This document shows positions 43,901 through 56,400 of a DNA stretch of 64,000 bases, piece by piece. Under the pieces are notes generated by a model, which searched no databases, had not been told where the DNA came from, and saw only the letters and a program-made list of their open reading frames with translations. Source of the DNA: MFD04580-c1 sp963702995 (GTDB lineage: Bacteria; Planctomycetota; Phycisphaerae; Tepidisphaerales; Tepidisphaeraceae); the NCBI GenBank assembly GCA_963702995.1, contig OY969783.1:4216001-4280000 (forward strand). The letters are read 5' to 3'. Position 1 is the first letter of the stretch. Every line of letters starts with the position of its first letter. The position numbers and the translations under genes were made by a program.

Positions 43901-46900
43901 CCGCGCCGTTGCCGTCGCCGATCGCGAGCGTCGCGGTGCCGGTGACGTCCTTCTCGTTGGCCGTCAGCGTGAGGGCCTGATTGACCGTCTGTCCCGGATG
44001 CGCCAGGTCAGGCGCCGGGACCGTCTCGTTGACCGCGGCCGCCGTGGTGTTCAGCCGCACGTGGACGTGGCCGCCCAGCGTCAGACCGGTGACGCCGATG
44101 AGCGAAGCCGACCCATAGAGATCGAGCGCCACGCCCGTCGGCAGGAAGAGGATCGCCCCGCCGGCGCCGCTCACCTGCACGCCGGTCTGCGCGTCGCCGA
44201 TCATCGTCGAGACATTGCTGGCGACGAGGCTGACAGTCGATTTGCCGTCGCCCGTCGTCACCTTCTGGACGGTGAAGCTGCCGCTGAGCGTAAGCCCGCC
44301 GACGGTCAGGTGCGGGCTCCCCGAGATCACCAGGGTCGAGTTGCCGCCGGTGGTGTCGATCCGCAGGCCGAAGGTCGAGTCGAACGACACGCCCGGCAGC
44401 GCCAGGGCGAGGTCGCCCGAACCGGTGCCGGAAACCCCGCGGCTCGCGCCGCTGCCGCCGATCGTCAGGTTCGCACTGCCGTTGGCGAGAGAGATCGAGT
44501 TGGCTAGCGCGAGCGCGAGGTTATTGACGGCCACCCCGATGGTGCCGTCGCCGTTGTCGGTGAAGGTGAAGTCGCCCGAGAGGGTTTGCCCGAGCACCGT
44601 GATGCTGTCGCTGACGCCGGCGACGCGGATCGTCGTCGGCGTGAAGGTGACGGTCACGTCGCCGCCGAGCGAGAGGCCCGGCACGCCGTTGAGCATGACC
44701 ATCCCCATGGCCGTCCCGGAGACCTTGCCGCCGGAGTAGCCGAGGGTCGCGCTGCCGCCGGTGACCACCAGCAGTCCGTTCCCGAGCGAGAGTTGCAGGT
44801 TCGTCAGCGAGACGTTCGCCGAGCCGCCGGTGCTCCCCTGCGCGGCGATCTTGCCGCTGACCGCGATCGGCCCAAGGTTCTCCGAGAATTGCGTGCTGAC
44901 GCCCGCGGCCGCCGTAAACGTCCCGTTCCCGAAGCTGACGGTGATCGTCCCGTTCACGCCGCCGATTGAGCCCGTGCCCGTCAACTGGCCTGACAGGCCC
45001 GACGGCATCACCAGCAACTGACCGTTCACGGTCACCGCGGGCGTGGAGAGCGTCATATGGGAGATGCCGACCGCCAGAATGCCGGTCGCCGTGTCGCGGG
45101 AGAAGGCCACGTCGCCCGTCAGCTTCTGGCCGGCGATGTCGATCTCGATCCCCGTGCCGGTGACGCTCACGCCGCCCGCCCCGAAGACGGCCATCACCGT
45201 CCCGCCGAAGCCGACGCCGCTTTCGCCGCCACCGACGCTGAGGGTGCCCGAGGCCGAACCGCTGACCGCGCCGTTGGTGATCGCCAGGTCGGCCGCCCCG
45301 CCGGTGACCATCACCAGGCCACTACCGAGCGACAGGTTCAGGCTGTTCACATGCAGGCTCACCGCGCCCGGCGCCTGGGTGAAGCTGAAGTTACCCGACA
45401 GCGTCTGCCCGAAGAGCGTAAGCGTGTCACCCGTTCCGGTGACCTTCACCGCCCCGCCGCCGACGGCTACGGAATAGTTCCCGCCGAACTGCACGTCGGC
45501 CGACGCGCCGGCGATCGAGATGTTGCCCGAGGCCGAGCCGCTCATCCCGCCGCCGCCGCCGCGGGTCAGCATGAAGTCGCCCGTCCCGCTCGCGACGTTC
45601 ACCACGCCGCCGATCGAGAGGCTCAGGTTATCGATATGCAGGGCGACCGAGCCGGCCTGCTGGGCGAAGGTGAAGTTGCCGCTGATCTGCTGGCCATAGG
45701 CGGTGAGGCTGACGCCTGTCCCGCTGACCGCCAGCGCGCCCCGCCAAAGCTCACGTCAAAGCTGGTGGAGTTGAAGGTGACGCCGGGGACCGTCGCACTC
45801 AGACCGCCGTGCAGGTCGCCGACCGCGCCCGTCTTGGTCACATGCAGCGTGCCGCCGGCGTTGCTCACCGCGATCGCGCCGCCGGCCAGGGAGACGTTGA
45901 CGCCGGCGAGGGTCAGTTCCAGCCCGTTGGCGTCTTCGGCGAAGCTGAATGTAGCGGCCAACGACTGCCCAGGGAGCGTGATCGTGTCGGTCTGTCCGAA
46001 GGGGGTTGAGGCGGTGATGCTCCCCGGGGCGACATGGACGGTGATCGCGCCATTGAAGCCGACGCCCGACACGCCCCCGCCCGCGGCCACCGTCCCGGTG
46101 AAGCCGCCGCTGATCGTGCCGCCGGAGAGGTCCAGCGCGCCGCTGGCGTTCGCGACCGTCACCAGCCCGCCGCCCAGCGACGCATTGAAGTTGCTCGCCG
46201 TGAGATGCGTGCCGGTTGAGTCGTGAACGAAGGTGAAGTCCCCGGAGATCGACTGGTCCCCGGCCGCGAGGGTGTCCCCCGTCCCGGCGACGCTGAGCGT
46301 CCCCGGTGCGAAGGTGACCGCCACGCCGCCGGAGAAGCTGAAGCCGGTGAAGCTGGACGAGATCGTCCCCGACGCCGACCCGCTGATGCCCGTCGGCTTG
46401 ACGAGCAGCGTGCCGCCGCCGTTCTGGAGCGAGATCGCCCCGCCCAGGCTGGCGGTGAGATTGCTGACGCTGAGTTCCAGCCCGTTTGCGTTCTTCGAGA
46501 AGCTGAACGCCGCCGACACCTGCTGCCCGGCGATTGTCAGCGTATCGACACTGCCGGCCGGGGTCGCGGCGACAATGCCGCCCGGCCCGACCGTCACGCT
46601 GATCGCCCCGCCGAACTGAACTCCGCCGCCGACGTTCCCGGCCGCGATCGTGCCGCTGAAGCTTCCAGCGATCGCGCCGTTGCCGACGTCGAGCGAGCCC
46701 GCCCCGTTGGTGACCGTGACCAGCCCGCCGCCGAGCGACGCCGAAAAGTGATTGGCCGAAAGGTGGAGGCCGGTCTGGTCTTTTGTAAAGGTGAAGTCGC
46801 CCGAGATCGACTCGGTGCCGGCCGCGAGCTGATCGCCCGTCCCGGCGATCGAGAGCGCGCCGTTGCCGAACGCGATCGCCAGGGCCCCGCTGATCGACAG

Positions 46901-49900
46901 GGAGCCCAGGTTGCTGCTGATCGTCCCCGCGGCCGACCCGCTCACCCCTGCCGCAGTCACCAGGAGCGTGCCGCTTGCGTTGCCGATCGACAGCGCGCTG
47001 CCCAGCGCGAAGTTCAGGTGGCTCACGCTCAGCTCCAGCCCACTGGCGTCCTTGGCGAAGCTAAAGTCGGCCGCCAGTTGGTAGCCGCCGAAGGTAAGCG
47101 TGTCGCCGGTGCCCGAGGCGGTGAGGGCGCCCGGGGTGACGTTGACGCTGACCAGGCCGGCAAAGCCGACCGCGCCGCCCGTGACCGAACCGCCGGCCGC
47201 CACATTTCCGGTAAAGCTGCCGGTCACCTGCCCCTGGGCCACGTTCAGGCTGGCGGCCGCCCCGGCGACCGTGACCAATCCGCCGCCCAGGTCGGCCGAC
47301 AGGTTCGAGCTCGTCAGGTGGACGCCGTTCGCATCGCTGACAAAGTTGAAGTCGCCCGAGATCCGCTGCCCGCCGAAGGCCAACGCCGCCCCAGAGGCAA
47401 CAACCGCCAACGTCCCCGGCCCGAACCCAATGCCGAAGGCGTTGGCGGTGAGGCCGGCGAAGGCGGTGCCGAGCGTGCCCGACAGGTACCCGCTCACACC
47501 GGCCGCCACGATGTTCACCGTGCCGGTGATGTTGCTCACCGAAAGCACGCTGGGGATGGCGAGGCTCACGCCGCTGACGCCGAGGGTCAGCACGTGCGAG
47601 GTCGCGTCTTCAGCGAAGGTGAAGTTTCCGCTGATCGAGGGGCCGGCGATGGTCAGAGTGTCGTTTTGGCCAGCGGCGGTGAGGCCGGTCGCGGCGACGG
47701 TGACGGTCACCTGCCCGCCGAACTGCACGCCGGCGGAGGTGCCGGCCGCCACGTACCCGCTGAAGGTGCCGGTGGTGTGGCCGCCGCTGACGGTCAGGCT
47801 CGCGGTCGCGCCGGTGTTGGAGCCGGGGGCGCCGCCGACGGTGATCAGGCCTCCGCCGAGCGAGGTGGTCAGGTTGGTGATATTGAGAGAAAGGTCCGAG
47901 CCGCCGCCGCTACTGCTGAAAGCGAAGTCGCCCGAGAGGGATTGATCGCCCAGCGCCAGGGTGTCATTCGTCCCGCTGATCTGGAGCGCGCCCGCCCCGA
48001 AGCCGACGCCCAGGCTCCCGCTCAGACCGACCAGGGTCGAAGTGACGGTGCCCGCGGTCGTGCCGGAGAGGCCCGTGCTGTCCAGGTGGAGCGTGCCGCT
48101 CGCGCCGGTCACCGAAAGCAGCCCGCCGCCCAGGGACAGGTTCAACCCGCCGACCGTCAGTTCCAAGCCGTTCTTGTCCTTAAAGAAGGTGAAGCCGGCA
48201 GAGAAACTCTGGCCCAGGATCGTGAGCGAGTCATTGACGCCGCTCGCCTGGATCGTGTTGTTCGCCACCGTGACCGAGACCTGCCCGCCGAACGTGATGC
48301 CCAGCGCCGCGAAGGTCGGCCCGGAGAGGACCGTCCCCGCCATCGACCCGCTGATCGCGCCGGTCTTAAAATCGACGTTCAAGGCGGCCGACCCATTGTC
48401 GATCCCCACGAGCCCAAGCCCCAGCGAAACCGTAAAGCTCGGGATGACCAGGTGGATGCCGGCCAGCCCCGGCAGTCCGGGAATGCTCGGCAGGCCGGGG
48501 GCGGCCGGGATGCTCGGCAAAGTGCCAGTTCCCGGGAAGCTGGGCACGCCCGGCACGGCGGGGATAAAGCTGAACGCCCCCGCCAGCGAGAGATCCCCGA
48601 AGCTGATCGAATCGGTCAATCCGCTGATGCTGATCCCGCCGAGCCCGAAGCCGAGCGAGAGGTCGCCGCTCAAACCGGGGATGGCGGTGTGAACCGTCCC
48701 CCCGGCCGAGCCGCTGACGCCAGTGCTCGAGATGGTCAGGTCGCCAAAGGCGCTGCTGACCGACAGCAGGCTGCCGAGCGAGAAGTTGACGTTGCTGACA
48801 TGCAGCTTGAGCGCGCTATTGACGTTGGAGAAGGCGAAGTCGGCGGTGACCGACTCGCCAAAGACGGTGAGGATGTCGTTCTGGCCCGAGACCGTGATGC
48901 CGGCCGCCGGGTCAACCGTGACCGTCACCAACCCGCCGAAGGCGACGTTCGCCGCGCTCCCCACCGTCACCAGGCCGCTGAACGTGCCGCTCGAGTTGCC
49001 CGTTGAGGATCTTCAGGGTCGAGGCGGGCGCGCCGGCCCCGCTCGGCGGCGGCTGGATCGTCACCAGCCCGCCCGCCAGCGACGCCGTCAGGCCCGTCGC
49101 CGCGAAGTCGATCTCGTTGCCCTGGGTGGTGATCGTCGCGCTGCCGGAGATCGACTCGCCGCCGATCGACAAGCTGAGGCCCGTCGCGCTGATCGTGACC
49201 GACCCGCCGCCAAAGCCCACCTGCACGTTGCCCGAGAGGCTGGCGACGTTGGAGCTGAAGGCGGCCGCGAACGACCCATCAACGCCCGTCCCATCCGAAC
49301 GAACGAGCAACGTCCCCGACGCATTGCTGATTGAAAGTGCCCCGCCCGCAAGCGACAGATTGACCCCGCTGATCCCCATCTCCAGGCCGGCCGCGTCTTC
49401 AGAGAAGGTGAACCCGGCGACAAAAACCTGCCCGGCGACAGTGAAGGTATCCGTCTGCCCGCTCGGCGTGGCGGCCGTTACCGCGGTCGAAGTGACCGTC
49501 ACCGCCAGCGGCCCGCTGAAGGCGACGCCGTGCTCGGCGTCACCGGCCGCCACCGTGCCGCTCGCGCTACCGGTGAACTGCCCCTGGCTGAGCGACAGAT
49601 TGAAGCTCGCGTTAGTGACCCTCACCAGCCCGCCCGGCCCGAGCAGGGCATTCACGCCCGTCGCCGCGACGCTGACCGTCGTCCCCGCGCCCGACCCGGA
49701 CTGCGAGACCGAGAAGTCGCCCGAGACCGACTGGTCGCCGACGGTCACCGTGTCCGACGTGCCGGCGAGCGTCATCGCGCTGGCGCCGAAGACGACGGAA
49801 ATCCCGCCGGCGATCGCCGCGCCGCCGATGGTCGTCGCCAGGACGCCGCTCACCGTGCCGGCCGCGTTGTTGGACCCGTCGATTGTGAACGATCCGGTCA

Positions 49901-51572
49901 GATGGTCAGCCGTCAGGAGCCCGTTGCCGAACAGGAGCGAGGCGTTCGTGATGGTGAAGGTGGTTGAGCCGCCCGAGGCGTCGATCGTGAACGAGCCGGT
50001 GATCGTCTGCCCCAGTACGGCGATGCTGACGTTGCTCCCGCCCAGGTGATAGCCGTTGGCATCGAAGGTGACGCTGATCGCGCCCGAAACCGACGAGCCG
50101 CCGCCGCCCAAGCTGGCGCTGCCGGTGAGCGTGCCGCTGAGCCCGTGCCCGCTCCCCCCGCCCGACGAGAGCGTCAGCGTCCCCGAGGCGGCCGAGATCG
50201 ACGCGGCGCCGAACGTCCCGCTCGCGGCGTCGGCGGTGACGGTGGTCACCGTGTTGTTGCTTGAGTCGTGCGCCAGCGAGAAGCCGAAGCTGCCGGTCAC
50301 GTGCAGGCTGGCCGACAGGTTCAACTGCGTGTTCCGCAGGTAAACCTCCAGCAGCGGCCCGGCCGGGACGTCGATCGACTGGCCGGAATGGATCGGGTCG
50401 GGGAAGGAGGAATCGCTCGTCGAGCTGTTGAGCATCAGGACCGCTTCGCCCGATGCGCTGACTCCGCCCGGCGCGGCGACTGTCGCCGTGCCGTCGATCA
50501 CGCCCGCGATGCCGGTCCCCTCAAACAAGAAGGCGGCCGTCGCGTTGCTGCCGCTCGCCGGGCTCGCCAGATGGACGAAATGATTCGTCCCGTCGCTGAA
50601 GTCGGCCGTCAGGTTCGTCACCGATGCGCCGACCGAGGTCGCGTGCCCTGAGATCTCTTCGAATTTGAAGTCGGCCGTCACCTGGGCCAGCCCGATCGTG
50701 ACGTTCACGCCGGTGCCGGTCACCTGGAGGCTCTTATCGGTGGCGGTGGTGTCGATCGCGAACCCGAAGACGCCACTGAACGTCGCGCTGCCCGAGGTGA
50801 AGCTGCCCGACGCCCCGACCGACCCCGACCCCGTCACCCCCGACGTCGAAAGATCGAGCGACCCGTGCAGGTTGCTGATGTTCACCAGCCCCCCGCCCAG
50901 GTTCACGTTGACGCCGGAGACGCCGATCGCGACGTCGGAGTTGTTGCGTTCGAAGGTGAACGTCCCGTTCGAGAAGCTCTGGCCGGCCGCGATGTTCAGC
51001 GAGCCGGAGACGCCCAGCAGGATGTTCGTGTCACCGCCCGATGTCGCCCAGTTGAACGACACGCTGGTGACGTTCACCGACAACCCGCCCGCATTCAGGG
51101 CAAAGCTGCCGCCATTGGAGATCATCCCGGAGATGCCACTGCCGTTCAGCGTCAGCGTCGCCTGGCCGTTCGTGACCTTCGCCAGGTTGTTTGGCAGCGC
51201 GACGGTCAGGCCTGTCGCCGAGACGGTAAAGGTGGAGGTGCTTGCCGTCGCGGTGACGGTGAAGTCGCCGGCCAGGGTCTGGCCGCCCGCCTGGAGCGAC
51301 CCGACGAACTCCACCCTGGTCGCGGCGGCCGCCGAGCCGTGGGCGAACAGGTCGGTGAGCTGCGTATCCTTCGTCCCGTTGGCCGTATCCTGATGGAAGG
51401 TCAGCCCGCCGAAAGTCGCATCCGAGAGCATCTGCCGGGGCTCGAGCGACTCGATCAGCCGCCGGCCGAGATGGTACGAGGCGACCCGCGCCCGACGCGG
51501 CTGCGCGTCGGTCGTCGCAGCGCCCGGGATCAGGCGGCGGACGGGGGAGAGGATGTTGCCTAGCCAGCTCAA
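28982..51572 (-). CDS. giant LEPR-XLL repeat protein (giant 1), frameshifted
   Basis: One protein of about 7,530 residues, interrupted by six single-base frame changes (near 49.0, 45.74, 41.94, 37.65, 36.99 and 33.20 kb). Order: a basic N-terminus; the LEPR-XLL motif in LIESLEPRQMLSDATFGG; a long array of roughly 90-residue beta repeats (typified by GQSISGDFTF, SLGGGLVTVTN and SGSFSGTVAAG) to about 43.9 kb; variant beta-rich regions (about 37.4-43.9 kb); RTX-like GGGGNDTI nonapeptides (near 37.3 kb); 12 DD-box repeats (about 31.0-35.2 kb); a short-period solenoid; and a C-terminal domain. I saw no cysteine outside out-of-frame tails. LEPR-XLL proteins are known as very large extracellular planctomycete proteins; adhesin or matrix function is inference. 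TTG 51572 is the first start in frame and is uncertain. Confidence 0.8.
30950..36750 (-). repeat. DD-box and RTX-like repeat region of giant 1
   Basis: Here the protein first shows short RTX-like units (GGAGNDTFVVNG, GGDGNDTFTLNG). It then has 12 copies of a longer repeat of about 125 residues, each marked by an LDDS or VDDS box (TLNIDDSGETTAQ, SLHIDDTADTLA, TLTVDDSANAPAK and others). The 12 boxes lie between about 35.15 and 31.0 kb. Between boxes come ITYSGL, a GSGGNTVTV-type strand and GTGADVV-type turns, a layout that suggests calcium-binding parallel beta-rolls. Confidence 0.75.
43900..51300 (-). repeat. roughly 90-residue beta-repeat array of giant 1
   Basis: Successive units follow the order GxxxSGDFTF, then GLxLSVSNLxxSLGGG, then SGSxSGTVAAG and VxFGGxxxVTVxPG. 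At least eleven units lie between about 45.7 and 49.0 kb alone. This repeat type is not present in giant 2. Confidence 0.7.
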
Positions 51573-51821
51573 GAGGTTTTCTAAAAGGCGGCCGATCGGC
51601 TCGATCGGCCGACGCGGAATCTCTCGTCGATGCGGGATCCCTCAGCGACGCGACGACGCGTCGAAGACCGGTCGGGCGTTGGCCCGGCCGCAAAGTTCGA
51701 ATCATTGCGTCTACTGCGACGAACCCCTCACCCCAGGGGGGAAGTGCTCACGCCCGGGCTGTGAATCGGTCAAGGTGCCTCGGAATCTAAAGTCGTCTGC
51801 CCCTATATCGCGAAACTGCCA
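51573..51821. other. spacer between the two giant genes
   Basis: A 249-base gap separates the giant 2 stop from the giant 1 start on the same strand. I see no strong terminator hairpin with a T-run. The frame upstream of TTG 51572 stays open back to a TGA near 51.64 kb with no ATG or GTG. Giant 1 therefore either really uses TTG or has a further sequence error at its 5' end. Confidence 0.5.
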
Positions 51822-53480
51822 TCACTTACCGACGGTGGGTGGGACGGCCCCGATAATTGTGCCCCCAAAGACGTTGAGCGTGCCGATCATCCCCGGCGCG
51901 GTGATGCTCTGCAGAGTCTCGGTCTTGCCGGCCCGCAGCAGCACGTCGCCCAGTGGGCCGCTGCTGGTGATGTTTCGGACCTGCGTGTACGTGTCGATGG
52001 AGCCGCCGTTCCCGTTCAACGTGAGTTGCCGCACTGAATCCTGGGCGGCCGCCCCGTCCTGGGCGAAGTCGGTCAGGACGGTGACCGGCGACCCGCCGTT
52101 AATCTGATCCCCCAGAAGCAATCCGCGCGGGTCGAACCCGCCGGTCCCGCTCCCGCCCGCGCCCGCGAACAGGCCAATGTGTGAGCCCGGCCCCACATCG
52201 ACGCGAAGCGTCTCGTGAGCGGCCGCCACACGCGTGTACGGCTTGCGCGTCGCCGGATCGATCGTCAACGCCGACATGAGCAGTGTCTTCCGCGAACCGC
52301 GGCGGCCGAGCAGCGCCGTGATCGCCGGGTGCTGAAGGCCGGCGGGATCGGTGAGCGTCGTAAAGGCCATCCCCTGAATGCTGGCGGCGCGGATGCTCCC
52401 GGCGCGAACGTCGTCGCGGGCGGACACCGTGGCGAGGTTGTCCGCCGGCAACACGATCCCGCCGGAGACGCCAGGCGTGATCGCCTTGCCGCGCTTGACC
52501 TTCTTATGGTGGCGTGCGGCCGCCACATCCGGCGGGTAGCTAAAAAACGATGTCTCGGAATTGGTGACGGTATTTAGCAGGCTCCCGGTGATGCTGACGT
52601 TGCGGACGCCCGAAGCCGCCCCACCGGTCGTATCGAGGCGGGCGAGGTCGAACTTGGCGAACGTCGGCGCCGCCAGGAGCAGGTCGAACCGGTTCGAATC
52701 GGGCGCCGCCGAGAAGATGCGGATCGCCGCCTGGGGGCCGGACGATTCGGCCCCGTCATAGAGAATCGCGACATGAACGCCGGACTGTGGCGCGCTCCCG
52801 ACCGGGATGGCCTGCACCGACCGAAGCACGCCCGCCTGGGTGATGGCGAACACTTGCCCCGACCCGGAAGGCGTAACCCAGTGAACCCCGACCGACCCGA
52901 CCGATCCCCCGGAGATCGCACCGGCCGCCGTGCCGTCAACCAGGACCGACCCGAGCCTTCCCGCGGCCGCCACGATGCTGCTGGCCGTCAGGCTCCCTTC
53001 GACCGAGGCCGACCCGATCGCCGCCCCCGCCTCCAGACGCCCCGACAGATCTCCGGCGACCGTCGCCGTGTTGATGTTCTGCCCCGCCGATGCCAGCCCG
53101 CCCAGGGCCCCGCCAATCGCAAGTGTGCCGAGCGAGCCGCCCACGGTGAGCGATCCGGTCAAATCGCCATTGAGCGTCGCGCTGCCCAGCGACCCTCCGA
53201 CCGACAACGCGCCGGTCAATCCGCCGCCGACATTGACGCTGGTCGCCTGCCCGGCCACCCGCAGCGCGCCGGACAGTGCGCCGCCGATGACGGCCGAGCC
53301 GAGGTCCCCTCCCACCGTCGCAAGCCCCGACAGGTCCCCTTGGATCGCCAGAGAGTCGAGCGTCCCGCTGACCGAGAAGGGGCCAATGAGTGCCCCGCCG
53401 ACGTTCAGCGTCGAGAGGCGCCCGGTCACGGGGAGCGCGGCGGCGAGGTTGCCGTCGATAGCGACGGTCCCCGCTTCAAT
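51822..53480 (-). other. C-terminal solenoid and terminal domain shared with giant 1
   Basis: Both giants end with the same two parts. The first is a short-period solenoid (GDLSGLATVGGDLGSAVIGG here). The second is a terminal domain of about 330 residues with fixed landmarks in both: FDLARLDTTGGAASGVRN here against YDLARIDSAGGAATGLRN, then FDPRGLLL, NGGSIDTYT against NGGSVDTYT, GPLGDV, and LQSITAP against LQSLTAP. Conservation is highest here and gaps are few, as expected of an anchoring or sorting domain. That role is inference. Confidence 0.7.
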
Positions 53481-56400
53481 GTTGTTGAGCGTCAGCCCGC
53501 CGGCGTAGTCGCCGGCGAAGTGCATGGCGACGTGGTCCGCCCCCGGCCCGGCATCGACGGTTGTCGGGACGACGCTGGTGTCTAAGCCCTCAGACGTGAC
53601 CGCGTCGTTGCCGCTGCCCAGAGTCAGTGCGAGCGAATCGATGCCGGTGTAGCCGATATGCGACCCGAGGCCGTCGATCGTCCCGGCGCCCAGCGCGACG
53701 CTTTGGCCGACGGTGTCGGCGGAATCATCGACGGCCAGGGCGTTGACGCCGGGCCCGCCGACAATCGCGACGGGGCCGCCGAGCGACTGCGGAAGGGTGG
53801 TCCCGATCCCCTGCGTCGGGCCGGCCGCGTTGGCCGGGGGAGCGCCCAGGGCCTTGATCGTGAAGGTGGTGTCGTTCGTCCCGCCGACGATCGTGGTCGC
53901 CGTCCCCGGCGCGGTCGAGGCGACGTTCGGCGTGTTCTTCCCCGTACCCAGGTTCAAGCTCAGCGCACTGAGCCCGGAGTAGTTGATCCCCGTCGGGCTC
54001 AGGCCCGAGACAACGTACGCCTGGATCACCGGCGCGACGTCGGTCGTATTGCCTGTGTCGTCCAGGATCAGCGCCGTCGCGCCGCCGCCGGTGACGGTCA
54101 GGTCCGCCAGGCCCGAGAGGATCCCGTGCGAGCCCGGAGCGGTGCTGCCGGCCTTGACGGTGTCCGTTCCGGCACCGGTCTGGACTGTCGTCTGGGCGCC
54201 GGTGGCTCGGATGTTGACCGTGTCATTCCCGTTCCGCGTGTTGATTTCGGTCGGTGAGGCGTCGCCGATCAGGTTGACCACATCGTCGCCGCGGCCGCCT
54301 GTCACGTGAGTCGTCGTGCCGACGCTCGTGGAGTTGATCGTGAAGTTGTCGCCGCCGTTGCCCAGGTTCAGGTCGAGCGATTGAATGCCGCTGTAGCTGA
54401 CCCCCGCCATGCCCAGCCCGCTGACTGACGTTGGGGTCAGCGTCCCCGTCTTGGGCGTCAAGGTCGCGGTGTCGTCAAGCGTCAGCGTGTCGTCGCCGTT
54501 CCCGATGAACGACAGCGGCGCCAGGATGCCGTCCAGCACGCCGCCGACGGCGGTGCAATGCTGCCGACGTTGTACAGGTCGCCGCCGAGCACGTCGGCGT
54601 GCGTGACGCTCGTGAGGTTCCCCGTCCCGCGAATGTTGACGACGTTGTGGCCGCCGCCGGTCCGGATGTCGGTCGCGCCGGCGTCGGTCAGCATCGTAAT
54701 TGTGTTGTCGCCGTTGCCGGTGTGGATCGTCGTGTGGGTCGCCGCCGCCGTGTTCGAGACCGTCAGCGTGTCGGCCGCGGAGCCGAGCTCGAGATCGAGC
54801 GCGCCGATCGCCGCGTAGGTGATGTTCGCCGGCCCGATCGCGAGCACAGTGTCGGAAAGCGTGCCTGTTCGGGCCGTGCTCGACCCCGTGTCATCAATAC
54901 TGAGCTGATCGCGGCCGCTCCCGCCGTTCACCGTGACCGCGCCCTGGATCGCATCCAGTGCCCCGCCGCCCGCGGGAGCCAGGCTGCCGATCCGCGTCCG
55001 ATCCGTGCCGCCGCCGGTGAGCAGTGTCAGCGGCCCCGTGGTCCCGCGAACGTTGAATTGCTCGGCCCCCGCCCCGCCGGCAACCGCGGTGGCCGTACCG
55101 GCGGCCGTGTCGCTGACGGTGAACGTGTCGCCGCCGACCCCCAGGTCGATGTTGAGGTTTGCCAGATGGCTGTAGATGATGTCGGCCGGGCTCAGCCCAC
55201 CGATCGTGGTGGCCGAGAGCGTGTCGGTCTTGGTCAGCGCATTGCCCGTGTCGTCCAGGCTGACGACGTCCAGGCCGTTCCCATTGATGGCCAGGGGTGC
55301 GGCGATGAGACTCAGCGTGCTGGCGGCGCTGGGGGCGTTGCTGCCGACGAGGATCGTGCCGGCCGCCCCGGCGGCGTGGTTGACGGTCGTCGTCGCGCCG
55401 GTGCGGCGGATGTAGACGTTGTCCGCGCCGCTGCCGGCGTCGATCGTCGTCGGCCCGGCGTCGTTGACGACCGTGACGGTGTCCGTCCCCGTGCCGGTGG
55501 TGACATGGGTCGTTGCTCCGGCTTCGGTGTTCGTGACGGTCAGGGCGTCATTGCCAAAGCCCAGCGCCAGGTTGACGGCCGCGGCGCCCCCATAGGTGAT
55601 GGGCGTCGGTGTGAGGCCGCTTAGGCCGTTGCCCGAGAGGGACTCGGTCGTATTGGCCGCGTCGCCCGAATCATCGAAGTTGAGAATGTCGGAGCCGCCG
55701 CCGTTAAGCGTCAGCGCGGCGCTGATCCCGCTCAGCACCCCGCCCGACGCGGGCGCCAGGCTTCCGACGTTGACGGTGTTGGCGCCCGTCCCGCTGTTGA
55801 CTGTCGTCGTCGAATTGATCGCCCGGATGTTGAACGTGTCCGCTCCCGAGTGGCCGTTGATCGTCGTCTGGCCGGCGGCCGTCCCGGTCACGGTGAGCGT
55901 GTCGCCGCCGTCGCCGAGGTTGACGTTCAGGTTCGCCACGCTCGCATAGTCAATGGCGGCCGGGCTTAGTCCGGAGACCGCTGTCGCCGAAATGTTCCCC
56001 ACCTGCCCCGTCGCGTCGCCGCTGTCGTCGATATTCAGCGTGTCGCTGCCGTCGCCTGCGAGGTGAATCTCCCCCGCGATGCCGGAAAGAACCCCGCCCG
56101 CCGTCGGTGCTGTGCCGCCGACGTTGATGATATTGGCGCCGCCGGTCGATCCGGTATCGATCGTCGTCACCGCGCCGGTGGCGCGAAGGTTGAACGTATC
56201 GGCGCCCGGCCCGCCATTCAGCGTTGTGGGGCCCGAGTCATGCAGCACGGTGAGCGTGTCGTTGCCCGAGCCGGCGTTGACGGTGGTCGTGCCGGCGATG
56301 GTGTCGTTGACGGTCAGGTTGTCGTTGGAGACGCCCAGGTTGAGCACCAGCGAAGCGAGGCCGCTAAAGCCGATCGGCGTCGGGCCGACGCCGGTCAGGC

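Noticed and set aside
46223..49006. 927-codon open frame on the + strand opposite giant 1
   Set aside because: Same antisense pattern: low-complexity Arg/Ala/Asp text that mirrors the 90-residue repeats, with no start signal.
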